A DNA stretch of 49,052 nucleotides from Pseudomonadota bacterium (GTDB lineage: Bacteria > Pseudomonadota > Gammaproteobacteria > Acidiferrobacterales > Acidiferrobacteraceae): positions 1 to 49,052 of the forward strand of contig JAJYQN010000004.1 of the NCBI GenBank assembly GCA_021794595.1. The letters run 5' to 3'. Shown here in pieces: positions 32,404 to 41,048 of the stretch. The notes beneath the pieces are model-generated. The model ran no database searches. It was not told where the DNA came from and worked only from the letters and a program-made list of their open reading frames with translations. The position numbers and the translations under genes are program-made. Positions within the stretch are counted from its first letter, which is position 1. The number at the start of each line of letters is the position of its first letter.

Positions 32404-32829
32404 ATGACGTCGCTGCGTAGAAGCCTTGTCGAAACGGCACTCCATTGGGAGCAGAGGTACGGCAATGCGCCGCAAATCACCACCGCGCTTTCCGAATACG
32501 ATGCTGCGCGACTCGTGGGTTGCACGAAAGAGGAGTACTCACGGAGCATGCGGGGTGTTACCGCCGTGCGGAAGGGGTTCGATTTTGTGTTTTGCGGCGC
32601 GCGCTACCAGATTAAAGCCAATAGGCCGAGCGGAAAGCCAGGAAGTTTTGTCACGTGGGTTCCCAAGGCCGCCAATTACGACTGGGATTTCCTAGTGTGG
32701 ATCCTATATAACACGCGATATGACATCCAGGAGGCGTGGCTTTGGGAAAGGGAGGCGTACAAGGCATGCTTCCATGAAGTAAAGCGGCTCTCGCCAGACC
32801 ACAATCGGCGCGGCAAGAGGATCGCATGA
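32404..32829 (+). CDS. Conserved 141-aa protein, candidate small nuclease
   Basis: The product opens MTSLRRSLVETALHWEQRYG, continues APQITTALSEYDAARLVGCT, and has a central GFDFVFCGARYQIKANRPSG followed by KPGSFVTWVPKAANYDWDFL. The FD...YQIK spacing (Asp, then Q-x-K on the next strand) is a type II restriction-enzyme-like variant of PD-(D/E)XK. The C-terminus has alternating helices rich in Trp/Tyr (WILYNTRYDIQEAWLWERE). I recall close relatives annotated only as hypothetical. No methylase partner is present. The nuclease idea rests on this motif alone. Confidence 0.6.
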   Translation: MTSLRRSLVETALHWEQRYGNAPQITTALSEYDAARLVGCTKEEYSRSMRGVTAVRKGFDFVFCGARYQIKANRPSGKPGSFVTWVPKAANYDWDFLVWILYNTRYDIQEAWLWEREAYKACFHEVKRLSPDHNRRGKRIA

Positions 32830-33135
32830 GCCTGGGTCATGATAGCCAGCGCAGGGCCATTATACGGCCTGGTTCGCGCGGTGCTTTCAGGTGCGCACTC
32901 CGAGGTGAGAAATTCTCTGCGTTGAATGGTACGTGGACTGCGGCTCCCGTATTTGGTGACTGTTTCGTACCAATAGTCACCGGCGGCAAAGCCGCACTGC
33001 CGCCGGTAGCATTACCGCTTCAATGAGGTGGCTATTCAGCTTGCCAGAGATTTTGGAAATGGCGTTATTACCCGCCTTGGGCAAACTGCCTGAGCCGAAG
33101 CTTGCCCATAAATTTTACTGGAGAGCCAACTTGGC
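32830..33135. repeat. Gene-free gap with nested inverted repeats
   Basis: Between 32927 and 33006 the following pair: TGGTACG/CGTACCA (32927-32933 with 32966-32972), GGTGACT/AGTCACC (32955-32961 with 32975-32981), and CCGGCGGC/GCCGCCGG (32980-32987 with 32999-33006). After them comes ACCGCTTCAATGAG (33014-33027), which recurs as ACCGTTTCAATGAG at 35211-35224. A short frame starting at 32826 overlaps the previous stop by 4 nt but looks non-coding. The structure resembles the end of a mobile element rather than a terminator. Confidence 0.6.
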
Positions 33136-34479
33136 TCAACCGTCTACCTCAAGCCTCGAGCATTGATTGCGCATTCCGCTGAAGATCGCCTCGGCTACAT
33201 CCATAGGAAAGTCGTTGGGAATAAGCGATTCGACCTTGCTAATGACTTCCGTTGTCAAAGCGAGAACCTCCTTGATCAACCGTTCTGCTTCGGTCTGACC
33301 AAGCCCGGTCTGCTTGGCCTGCTCGATCCAATGGCGCCGACGAATCTCGGCGAAACGGTAATAATTCGACCGCCCCCTCACTGCTATAGCCATTTTGGCC
33401 TTCTGCGGTGACAGCTGGTTCACCCCATGCCCTATAACGGGGTGGGCCGACAATACGTCATATATGGGCGTCGCCCGATACCGTCCGCCAGCGAGAATCG
33501 CAAGACTATAGTTTTTCGCGTGTCCATCAGGAGCTGCCAACAGCCAGAATATGATCTGCGTTTTGAAGAAGTGCAGGCGATCACTACTCGCATCCTCGGA
33601 GCCCAGCAGCAAGTCCATGATTCTGGCGATATCAGGCCCGCCATCCGCCTGGTACTTGTGTAATGGAGATACCCCCATGGCCTGGCACATATCTTCCTGC
33701 GGCAACCGGATGATCCAGCTCGCATCGCTTGCCAAGGCTCGGTCGAAGCGCTCAACCACGAGCGCCTTCTGGTCCTCGAAACACCCGATATCGCAATGCG
33801 CCACCGGAACCTTAAAGGCCTCCATGATCTTTGAGCAGAGCCATTCGTTTTCCACTGAGGTCCGCATGTCGGCCCGCATTTGGCCAACGAGGCCCAGGGG
33901 AAGCTTGAAGATGTGTGTGGTGGGCGTACTGCCGGTAGGCAGCCACCATTTCCCGTCCTGGAGGAGAAAAGCGGTCTTCTCTTGCGCGCCGGCAAGGGAG
34001 ATACGCAGATCACCATTATCGTGATGATGACCGATTCCTTCGACAGCCGTTGTACTTCGGAGCTGAGCCGCAACGCCCGCTTCATTCAGGGCTTGGCCAT
34101 TGATTTCGTAGATATCCGAAGGCTCCTCGCCCTCTGGAAGCAGCTGAATGGCACCCACACAATCCCGGCCAATCTTGGCCAGGAGGTCGAATACAGACGT
34201 GCTGCCCGCGGAATGGCGGTAGGCCAGACGACGGCGGATGGCATCGCTGTCCGGCAACAGGTTGTCGAAATAATCTGTGACGATAGGACCATGGTAGATT
34301 GCATTACCCGGCAAGAACGGGAGTGACAGGGATAATGGCCGTCCCTGCTCGTCTTCCAGCCACGCATCGAAATACCCAAGCTGCGAGCCGTTTCGGCTCA
34401 CCTCCCAATAGCCAACGGGGACGCCGTTCATCCAGATGTTCAAACGCTGCGAATGACCCCGGCGCCCCATTTCTACCAA
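33136..34479 (-). CDS. hipA: HipA-family toxin kinase
   Basis: A 447-aa Ser/Thr kinase; HipA phosphorylates glutamyl-tRNA synthetase or related targets and induces growth arrest. The N-subdomain shows LNIWMNGVPVGYWEVSRNG and LSLSLPFLPGN, then YFDNLLPDSDAIRRRLA. The kinase core has SLAGAQEKTAFLLQDGKW, VENEWLCSKIMEAF, KALVVERFDRALA, and the catalytic loop FWLLAAPDGHAKNYSLAI (DGHAKN about residue 316). ATPIYDVLSAHP supplies the Mg-binding Asp. All catalytic motifs look intact, and the length is normal. It overlaps hipB by 7 nt. Confidence 0.95.
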   Translation of the reverse strand: MVEMGRRGHSQRLNIWMNGVPVGYWEVSRNGSQLGYFDAWLEDEQGRPLSLSLPFLPGNAIYHGPIVTDYFDNLLPDSDAIRRRLAYRHSAGSTSVFDLLAKIGRDCVGAIQLLPEGEEPSDIYEINGQALNEAGVAAQLRSTTAVEGIGHHHDNGDLRISLAGAQEKTAFLLQDGKWWLPTGSTPTTHIFKLPLGLVGQMRADMRTSVENEWLCSKIMEAFKVPVAHCDIGCFEDQKALVVERFDRALASDASWIIRLPQEDMCQAMGVSPLHKYQADGGPDIARIMDLLLGSEDASSDRLHFFKTQIIFWLLAAPDGHAKNYSLAILAGGRYRATPIYDVLSAHPVIGHGVNQLSPQKAKMAIAVRGRSNYYRFAEIRRRHWIEQAKQTGLGQTEAERLIKEVLALTTEVISKVESLIPNDFPMDVAEAIFSGMRNQCSRLEVDG

Positions 34480-34838
34480 ACCTCCTTTTTCCGCGGCGTA
34501 ACCTCACGGACCAACTTATTTGTGGCGGTAGGCTTAGTCTTCGCCACGGACACGACGACCTCCTTTCGCCGTTGACCGGTGACTTTGGCGAACGTTGCTG
34601 CAGGCGCCTTGCGGACCACAGGCGTAGACTGGGACAACACGAGGTCAACCCCGAACAGCCGCAAAACCAGAAACACCCGCTCAAGGGGCGCCTTTACCGG
34701 GTTTGACTCAAAGTAGGCGTAGCTTTGCTGCGTAATCCCGAGCTTCTCAGCCATATCCGCCTGAGACAGCCCGCTCTCCTTGCGAAACCCCTTGAGTATC
34801 GGGGAAAGCTGGGCAAGCGCCTTAATTAAATGGTCCAT
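34473..34838 (-). CDS. hipB: HipB-family HTH antitoxin
   Basis: A 121-aa antitoxin and repressor. I use ATG 34838 (MDHLIKALAQLSPILKGFRK), 6 nt after GGAG; an upstream ATG at 34883 would add an unlikely 15 residues. The XRE HTH is at about residues 15-70: ESGLSQADMAEKLGITQQSYAYFESNP. A Lys/Arg-rich C-terminal tail of about 50 residues is longer than that of E. coli HipB and ends by overlapping the hipA start. A 17-bp palindrome at 34905-34921 is the likely operator. Confidence 0.9.
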   Translation of the reverse strand: MDHLIKALAQLSPILKGFRKESGLSQADMAEKLGITQQSYAYFESNPVKAPLERVFLVLRLFGVDLVLSQSTPVVRKAPAATFAKVTGQRRKEVVVSVAKTKPTATNKLVREVTPRKKEVW

Positions 34839-35162
34839 ACTTGACTCCAGATTCTGGCAATAAAACATACCACGGGCTGTCAATACGATATACGCATTCT
34901 GCTTTGTATTCTAGGAATACATGCCCCATTTTGTAAAGAGAAATGACACAACTGCCTCGGTTTTTCACTCCTGCGGCGAAGGGCGAACCTCCAGCATGAG
35001 CTCGGCTTCGAACGGCGGTGGCGCCCCTGATTGCAGCCGTAAACAAGACTGGCGTCGGATGCGCCCGGCTTGACGCGGGGAGAGACGGATGGTTTTGCGG
35101 GCCGCTGGAGCGCTTTGGGTCGGCAGCCGTTTTGAGGCTAAACGCCCTAAGATCTGCCTTTC
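34839..35162. other. Gap upstream of hipB
   Basis: No gene is seen. The first 80 nt are AT-rich and hold the candidate hip operator at 34905-34921. The remainder up to the recombination-like site at 35163 has only spurious frames. Confidence 0.45.
34905..34921. promoter_or_regulatory. Putative hipBA operator
   Basis: TGTATTC-TAG-GAATACA is a perfect 7-bp inverted repeat with a 3-nt spacer, 67 nt upstream of the hipB start in an AT-rich segment. HipB proteins bind short palindromes of this kind; the sequence differs from the E. coli consensus (TATCC-N8-GGATA), as expected for a distant relative. Confidence 0.55.
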
Positions 35163-35224
35163 GTCCTCATGTGGAGCGCTATGTAAGGCCGAATTGCCGA
35201 TGGCGCCTACACCGTTTCAATGAG
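35163..35224. repeat. Diverged palindromic site with ACCGTTTCAATGAG tail
   Basis: GTCCTCATGTGGAGC, 7 nt, AAGGCC aligns with the perfect 28-bp palindrome at 29257-29284 at 22 of 28 positions. Twenty nt further on, ACCGTTTCAATGAG (35211-35224) matches 33014-33027 at 13 of 14. It closes the hipBA segment on its upstream side. Confidence 0.6.
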
Positions 35225-35569
35225 TTCAGATAGAGACTATTACCAGAGCCGCCCATTTCCCCCGTATTTCTCAGTCTGGATGAGTCACAAAGCCAGCTAA
35301 GTTTTGCAGGAAAGGAAGTGCTATCCGAGCCAATCACAGCAACCGGATTTTGCATAGAACAGCGCAAAATCCTTACCATCGCGAAAGCCGCTGTCCAAGC
35401 TCAGACGACCAATAGCCATCTTTTATAACCGGCAGTGACAACGAGCGCGGCCGCGATTCCTGTCTCCGACCACCTGCCGGGGACAACACTGGCAACAACA
35501 GCGGGCTGTATAACGAGACTTCATGGCGTTCATTATCAACAAACACCCGCACTCTAAACTGAGACGGGT
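35225..35569. other. Gap without a supportable gene
   Basis: Between the palindromic site and the ssb terminator I see no coding pattern. A 66-codon minus-strand frame ending at 35179 starts at 35379 with no ribosome site and an atypical composition, and I do not call it. Confidence 0.45.
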
Positions 35570-35605
35570 AATAAAAAGGCCCTGTTTATACAGGGCCTTT
35601 TTATT
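35570..35605. terminator. Strong bidirectional terminator after ssb
   Basis: AATAAAAAGGCCCTGT, TTAT loop, ACAGGGCCTTTTTATT: a 16-bp nearly uninterrupted stem with a T-run on either strand, 31 nt beyond the ssb stop. It ends ssb transcription and insulates it from the accessory zone. Confidence 0.92.
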
Positions 35606-35636
35606 AAAACTTGACAAATCTATCCTATTGCAAACG

Positions 35637-36113
35637 CTAAAACGGTATATCGTCATCGAAATCATCGCCACCCTTCGGAGCAGACGAAGGGGCAGAGCCC
35701 GACTCCTGGCGGCCACCACTTGGGCCGGATGACTCGAAAGACATGTCCGGCGGCCCGTCCATGGAACTCCCAGCCCCACGCCCACCCAACATCTGGAGTT
35801 CGCTCCCTATAATCTCCGTCGTATACCGGTCTTGCCCGCCTTTATCTTGCCACTTACGCGTCTGAAGGCGGCCCTCGACATAAATTTGCGCGCCCTTTTT
35901 CAGATACTCGTTGGCGATCTCGGCCAACTTCCCAAAAAACACCACCCGGTGCCACTCGGTGCGCTCCTGCTTCTCGCCGGTGGTTTTATCTTTCCAAGAC
36001 TCGGAGGTGGCAATGTTCAGATTCGCCACAGCTCCGCCGCTGGCAACGTAGCGAATCTCGGGATCCTTTCCCAGATTCCCCACAAGAATGACCTTATTGA
36101 TACCGCGAGCCAT
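35637..36113 (-). CDS. ssb: Single-stranded DNA-binding protein
   Basis: A 158-aa SSB with an OB fold: [75 protein letters not shown] flexible Gly/Ser/Pro linker and the conserved acidic tip DFDDDIPF, which recruits partner proteins, follow. I start at ATG 36113; the upstream ATG at 36155 adds 14 non-conserved residues. It diverges from uvrA, the arrangement known from E. coli. Confidence 0.96.
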   Translation of the reverse strand: MARGINKVILVGNLGKDPEIRYVASGGAVANLNIATSESWKDKTTGEKQERTEWHRVVFFGKLAEIANEYLKKGAQIYVEGRLQTRKWQDKGGQDRYTTEIIGSELQMLGGRGAGSSMDGPPDMSFESSGPSGGRQESGSAPSSAPKGGDDFDDDIPF

Positions 36114-36651
36114 AAACCCCCCCCTCAGCGATTGAATAGCGGGCACGTCTATCACGCCACGGAAACCGCGTTTCGTGGCGCACCCTCAATGGGTCCCTGG
36201 CGCTAGTCTATGTGACTATGCAGGCCTTGGGTAGCCAGGATAACAGGACCCTTCCCCCGCGAATAAGCCAGGGCCTCAGCAACAGGTCCAAAGAGGTTCC
36301 GAGGCCAGTTAAGCCCTGCCATAGCTGGACACCCGCCTCCAAACCCCTGAGAGCGGCTTTTCGGTGATGGCCCATACCCCAAACCCGCTTAATTGCCGAA
36401 AAGGGCGCCCCGCAGACCTATGCGGGGGCCTACAGGACCCTAGGAAGGTCACCCTGAGTGACAGGCCTCCCGGCTGCGGGTGGGGCCCTTTATGCCTAGC
36501 ACGCGCGTCCGCTAGACCGCCTCATCGCGCTTGGGCCACCGCTGGGAGGGCTTGCCGGGGTGCGCGGAACATCCCTTTTTGGCCTCCCCTCTCTTTGCCT
36601 TCGACCCGTGCCGCGCCGTATAGTAGGCAATTCACTTGTGGCTCGAAACGC
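36114..36651. other. Divergent ssb-uvrA intergenic region
   Basis: No gene is seen; the frame open upstream of the uvrA start has no family similarity. Short structures present are GTCAC-cctga-GTGAC (36448-36462) and a CCCCGCA/TGCGGGG hairpin (36408-36427). I did not find a CTGT-N8-ACAG SOS box of the E. coli type, although both flanking genes are often LexA-controlled. Confidence 0.5.
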
Positions 36652-39531
36652 ATGGACTTCATTCGCTTGCGGGGTGTGCGCACGCATAACCTCAAGAATC
36701 TCGACCTCGATCTGCCACGGGATCGCCTGATCGTAATTACCGGCCTCTCGGGGTCAGGTAAATCATCATTGGCTTTCGATACGCTTTATGCGGAAGGACA
36801 ACGGCGCTACGTCGAATCCTTGTCAGCCTACGCCCGGCAATTTCTTTCGCTCATGTCAAAGCCCGACGTCGACTTAATCGAAGGCTTATCGCCCGCCATC
36901 TCGATCGAGCAAAAGAGTACGTCCCATAACCCGCGGTCCACGGTCGGCACCGTGACCGAAATCTATGATTATCTGCGCCTCTTGTATGCCCGGGTCGGCG
37001 AGCCCTGCTGTCCCGTGCACGGCACGGCACTCAACGCCAAGACCGTAAGCCAGATGGTCGATGAGGCCTTGACGCTCCCGCAAGGCACCAAAGCCATGAT
37101 CCTGGCGCCCGTCATCTCCGGACGCAAAGGCGAGGCCCTCAATAAAATCGAGGAACTGAAGGCCCGCGGCTACGTACGCGCTCGGATCGATGGCCAGGTG
37201 GTCGAACTGCAAGACGCCCCGCCGCTCGCCAAGACCCAGAAACACACCATCGAGGCCATAGTGGACCGCCTCGTCCTGCGCGCGGGCCAAGAGGCCCGAC
37301 TCGCGGAATCCTTTGAAAACGCGCTCTCGCTGTCCGAAGGATTGGTTCGCCTCGTCACCCTCGCGGCCGAGGGAGAAACACCGTCCGAGCTACTGTTTTC
37401 CGCGCGCTATGCCTGTCCCCAGTGCGGCTTTAGCCTAGCCGAGCTCGAACCGCGTATCTTCTCGTTCAACAACCCGGCTGGGGCCTGTCCCGCTTGTGAC
37501 GGACTCGGCGTCCGCCAGTTCTTCGACCCCGAACGCGTCATCCAAGACCCGAGCTTAAGCCTTCCGGCCGGGGCGATTCGGGGCTGGGACCGACGCAACC
37601 CCTTCTATTTCCAGATGCTCGAGTCCCTCGCCAAACATTATGAATTCGACATCGACCAACCGTTCGAAGATCTCCCCAAAAAGGTCCGCGACGCCATCTT
37701 GTATGGGAGCGGCGACGAGGCCGTCACCTTCTCTTACGTGGAGCGCGGGCGACGACATCGGCGCAAACACACGTTCGAGGGCGTTCTGCCGAACATGGAG
37801 CGACGCTACCGCGAGACCGAATCCGCGAGCGTACGCGACGAAATGTCCCGATTCATCGGTACTCAAGCCTGCGAGACCTGCCTTGGGAGCCGTTTGCGCG
37901 AGGAGGCCCGCAATGTGTTTGTCGACGGGAAGGCCATCCATCACGTCACCGGTCTCTCGATTCGCGAAGCACACACCTTCTTCTCACACCTCCTGCTCCC
38001 CGGACAGCGTGGCGTCATAGCGGCCAAGATCGTCCACGAGATCGGCGAACGCCTGAAGTTTCTCGTCAACGTCGGCCTCGATTACCTGACGCTCGCGCGC
38101 TCGGCGGAAACGTTGTCGGGCGGCGAGGCCCAGCGCATTCGCTTGGCCTCGCAAATCGGCGCCGGGCTGGTCGGGGTCATGTACGTCCTGGACGAACCCT
38201 CCATAGGACTGCATCAGCGCGATAACGGGCGGCTTTTAGCGACCCTGGAGACGCTGCGCGACATGGGTAACACCGTGATCGTAGTAGAACATGACGAGGA
38301 GGCCATCCTGGCCGCCGATCAAGTGATCGATGTCGGTCCCGGTGCCGGTGTCCATGGCGGTTATATCGTGGCACAAGGAACGCCGGCCGAGGTCATGCAA
38401 AACCCCGAATCCTTGACGGGCCGCTACTTAAGCGGCGCCGAACAGATCGAGGTACCGAGCACGCGACGAACCGGATGCGACGAGATCGTGATCCATGGCG
38501 CCCGGGGCCATAACCTCTGCGGCATCGACGTGCATATCCCCGTGGGCACCATGACCTGTGTGACCGGGGTGTCCGGTTCCGGCAAATCCACGCTAATAAA
38601 CGACACGCTCTATACGGCGGCCGCGACCCTTCTCAACAAAACGCGGCTCGATATCGCGCCCCACGACAAGATTACCGGGCTTGAGTACTTCGACAAGGTG
38701 GTCGACATCGACCAAAGCCCGATCGGCCGAACTCCGCGTTCGAATCCCGCGACCTACACCGGGCTTTTTACGCCGCTGCGCGAACTCTTTGCCGCGACCA
38801 CCGAGGCCCGCGAGCGGGGCTTCAACGCTGGGCGCTTCTCCTTTAACGTGCGCGGCGGTCGCTGCGAGGCCTGCGAAGGCGATGGACTCGTCAAGGTCGA
38901 AATGCACTTTTTGCCCGATATGTATGTGCCCTGCGATATCTGCAAAGGTATGCGCTACAACCGGGAAACACTCGAAGTCCGCTACAAAGGCCGCACGATA
39001 CACGAGGTGCTGCAGATGACCGTGGAAGACGCGCTCGTATTCTTCAATGCCGTCCCGATCATTCGCCGCAAGCTCGAGACCTTGGCGGACGTAGGACTCT
39101 CCTACCTCACCCTAGGGCAGTCCGCTACCACCCTGTCGGGCGGCGAGGCGCAACGCATAAAGCTCGCGCGCGAGCTCTCAAAGCGCGATACCGGCCGCAC
39201 GCTCTACATCCTAGACGAGCCCACGACCGGCCTGCACTTTCACGACATAAAACAGCTCTTGCGCGTCCTTCATACCCTCACCGAGCGCGGAAATACGGTG
39301 GTTGTCATAGAACACAACCTCGACGTCATCAAAACCGCCGATTATCTCATCGACCTCGGTCCCGAGGGCGGGAGCGGCGGAGGACGCATTATGGCAACAG
39401 GCACACCCGAACAAGTGGCGGTCCATCCCTCTTCGCATACCGGACGCTATTTGCGGCACAGTCTCGAAAAGCAGGCGCACGCGAAAGGCGCCTCAGTCGC
39501 CGGTGACCACAAACGGGTCGGCGAGATGTAA
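36652..39531 (+). CDS. uvrA: Excinuclease ABC subunit A
   Basis: A 959-aa damage-recognition ATPase of nucleotide excision repair. I start at ATG 36652 ([20 protein letters not shown]); the frame is open 288 nt further upstream, but that part is unlike UvrA. Two ABC modules are visible: Walker [24 protein letters not shown] with signature [16 protein letters not shown], and [18 protein letters not shown] with [16 protein letters not shown]. Zinc fingers are in [14 protein letters not shown]...CPACDGLG and CEACEGDG...CDICKGMRY. The stop overlaps the SAM hydrolase gene convergently by 39 nt. It is about 20 residues longer than E. coli UvrA. Confidence 0.98.
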   Translation: MDFIRLRGVRTHNLKNLDLDLPRDRLIVITGLSGSGKSSLAFDTLYAEGQRRYVESLSAYARQFLSLMSKPDVDLIEGLSPAISIEQKSTSHNPRSTVGTVTEIYDYLRLLYARVGEPCCPVHGTALNAKTVSQMVDEALTLPQGTKAMILAPVISGRKGEALNKIEELKARGYVRARIDGQVVELQDAPPLAKTQKHTIEAIVDRLVLRAGQEARLAESFENALSLSEGLVRLVTLAAEGETPSELLFSARYACPQCGFSLAELEPRIFSFNNPAGACPACDGLGVRQFFDPERVIQDPSLSLPAGAIRGWDRRNPFYFQMLESLAKHYEFDIDQPFEDLPKKVRDAILYGSGDEAVTFSYVERGRRHRRKHTFEGVLPNMERRYRETESASVRDEMSRFIGTQACETCLGSRLREEARNVFVDGKAIHHVTGLSIREAHTFFSHLLLPGQRGVIAAKIVHEIGERLKFLVNVGLDYLTLARSAETLSGGEAQRIRLASQIGAGLVGVMYVLDEPSIGLHQRDNGRLLATLETLRDMGNTVIVVEHDEEAILAADQVIDVGPGAGVHGGYIVAQGTPAEVMQNPESLTGRYLSGAEQIEVPSTRRTGCDEIVIHGARGHNLCGIDVHIPVGTMTCVTGVSGSGKSTLINDTLYTAAATLLNKTRLDIAPHDKITGLEYFDKVVDIDQSPIGRTPRSNPATYTGLFTPLRELFAATTEARERGFNAGRFSFNVRGGRCEACEGDGLVKVEMHFLPDMYVPCDICKGMRYNRETLEVRYKGRTIHEVLQMTVEDALVFFNAVPIIRRKLETLADVGLSYLTLGQSATTLSGGEAQRIKLARELSKRDTGRTLYILDEPTTGLHFHDIKQLLRVLHTLTERGNTVVVIEHNLDVIKTADYLIDLGPEGGSGGGRIMATGTPEQVAVHPSSHTGRYLRHSLEKQAHAKGASVAGDHKRVGEM

Positions 39532-40209
39532 ATCGAGAACTGCGGCCGCCGACCTCCCGTAGGCCGCAATCTCGATCAGACCATTGGCGTTTTCGTAAAA
39601 GAACGGCTCGCCGTCGGGCCTATCCGCAAACGTGCGGGCGCGCGTCAAGGTCCGCCCTCGTATGGTCAGGGCGCAATGTCCAGGACGCGCGCGTACCCCT
39701 GTTACGGCATTACCATAATGATCGATATAGAGAATCGTGTGGCCGTCATCCGGCCACCCGGGGAAGCGCGTGAGAGACCCTTGCGCCTCACCTACCGAAC
39801 CGCTGCGAGCCAGGGTCGCCGCCGCCGGCGCAAACACATCGCGGCCATGGAAGCTCGCCGCGGCTTCGGGCGGGATAGGCAAAAACACGCAGGCATCGAC
39901 CCGTGCGCGCCGCGCGACCATCTCGAAGAGCCCGTTGTCCGGTCCCACGTAATGGCGTCCTTCGGCTTTAAAGGCGATCGCCCGGCGGGAACCACCTACT
40001 CCCGGATCGACTACCGCCATGATAACGGCCCCCGGTGGGACGTGCCGACAGTACGCAGGCACGAGATAGGCCGCGGCCTCGATCGCAAAATCGGGAAGAC
40101 CATGAAAAAGATCGATGACGGGTATGCCCGGGGCCAGAACGCCGAGCCGGAGATGGACTTGCCCTATATAGGGGTCATCGATACCAAAATCGGTCAGTAA
40201 CACAATCAT
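39493..40209 (-). CDS. SAM hydrolase / SAM-dependent halogenase family (DUF62)
   Basis: A 238-aa protein of the DUF62 family. N-terminal motifs are [43 protein letters not shown] and [19 protein letters not shown], then [15 protein letters not shown]; the C-terminal beta-domain shows [16 protein letters not shown]. Most members hydrolyse S-adenosylmethionine to adenosine and methionine using water/hydroxide; fluorinases and chlorinases are specialised relatives. Nothing here points to halogenase use. The 3' end overlaps uvrA on the opposite strand. Confidence 0.92.
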   Translation of the reverse strand: MIVLLTDFGIDDPYIGQVHLRLGVLAPGIPVIDLFHGLPDFAIEAAAYLVPAYCRHVPPGAVIMAVVDPGVGGSRRAIAFKAEGRHYVGPDNGLFEMVARRARVDACVFLPIPPEAAASFHGRDVFAPAAATLARSGSVGEAQGSLTRFPGWPDDGHTILYIDHYGNAVTGVRARPGHCALTIRGRTLTRARTFADRPDGEPFFYENANGLIEIAAYGRSAAAVLDLHLADPFVVTGD

Positions 40210-40250
40210 AGGACATCAGTGTAACGACAGGACGCCCGTGACGGGAACAT

Positions 40251-41048
40251 TTATTCGCAAGACGGGTAGGGGTCCGCAAAGAGCCGCTTCGCGGCGTCCA
40301 CCTCTCGTTCCGCTACGGTCGTTGGCAGCTCCTGGTGATAGGCCCGCGAAGGCAAGAGCCCGCAGCCGCCAAAGCGCGCCATGACGCGGAGTTGCGCCAA
40401 TACGTCCTCTCCACAGTGGCTTGGGGGGAGATCGCGCCAGAAAGAAAAGCCCCCGACCGCGCGCAGACAGCTGACGTCGTACAAGACACAACCGCCAATC
40501 CACGCCACCCGATACCTGCGCGGTCCCGAAACGCGATCCGCCAGATGGTGGAGGTTCGCCGCATTATGGAGTTTGTAACGCTCCCAGGCCCGACTCCCCG
40601 GCGTCACGACCTCGGGCTGCACGGGGCCCGTCCAATACTCGACCTCCTGCTCATGCGGGCGCCTATCGTTCCGGTAACTCAGGCCAATAAGGCCATAGCC
40701 CACAAAACCGCAGGCCTCCTCCCTAAGCGTCGCCCGCAAGGGGGCAAGCCCCTGAGGGGCCAAAATGACATCGTCGTCGAGAAAGAGCGCGCAGCGCGAG
40801 CGGGTCTGACTCAACAAGAAGTCGCGCTGTTCGGCGAGACCGCGCCGCGGCCTATGACGATGCCACACCACGGTATGTCCATAGGCCTCGAGGACGCGAC
40901 AGATCGCCTTCACCTCCGGGGCTCTCAGGGCCTCGGTATCGCTTTGATCGGAGATCACGATCCTTAAGGTCAATTCCTGGGCGAGAAGACTCGTCAAGGT
41001 TACGGCAAGCGCCGCTGGGCGGTTGTAGGTGGGGATGAGGATATCCAC
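40251..41048 (-). CDS. Family 2 glycosyltransferase
   Basis: A 265-aa GT-A fold enzyme: MDILIPTYNRPAALAVTLTS, nucleotide-sugar site up to SRCALFLDDDVILAP (DxD-like DDD, about residue 97), acceptor-region HNAANLHHLADRV, and the catalytic-base region SHCGEDVLAQLRVMARFGG with an ED pair. The donor and acceptor sugars are not inferable. The stop of hldE and its start overlap, and the gene cluster (GT2-hldE-GT9) points to lipopolysaccharide core assembly. Confidence 0.9.
   Translation of the reverse strand: MDILIPTYNRPAALAVTLTSLLAQELTLRIVISDQSDTEALRAPEVKAICRVLEAYGHTVVWHRHRPRRGLAEQRDFLLSQTRSRCALFLDDDVILAPQGLAPLRATLREEACGFVGYGLIGLSYRNDRRPHEQEVEYWTGPVQPEVVTPGSRAWERYKLHNAANLHHLADRVSGPRRYRVAWIGGCVLYDVSCLRAVGGFSFWRDLPPSHCGEDVLAQLRVMARFGGCGLLPSRAYHQELPTTVAEREVDAAKRLFADPYPSCE

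Noticed and set aside
32826-33026. 66-aa ORF overlapping the small nuclease stop by 4 nt
   Set aside because: Despite the ATGA overlap, its composition is erratic and its second half translates the inverted repeats, so I do not call it a gene.
36114-36651. Looked for a LexA/SOS box between ssb and uvrA
   Set aside because: No CTGT-N8-ACAG or close match was found; the short inverted repeats present do not fit it. A different LexA motif cannot be excluded.
36364-36651. 96-residue N-terminal extension of uvrA
   Set aside because: It has no UvrA similarity and a shadow-like composition; the family start [17 protein letters not shown] lies at 36652.
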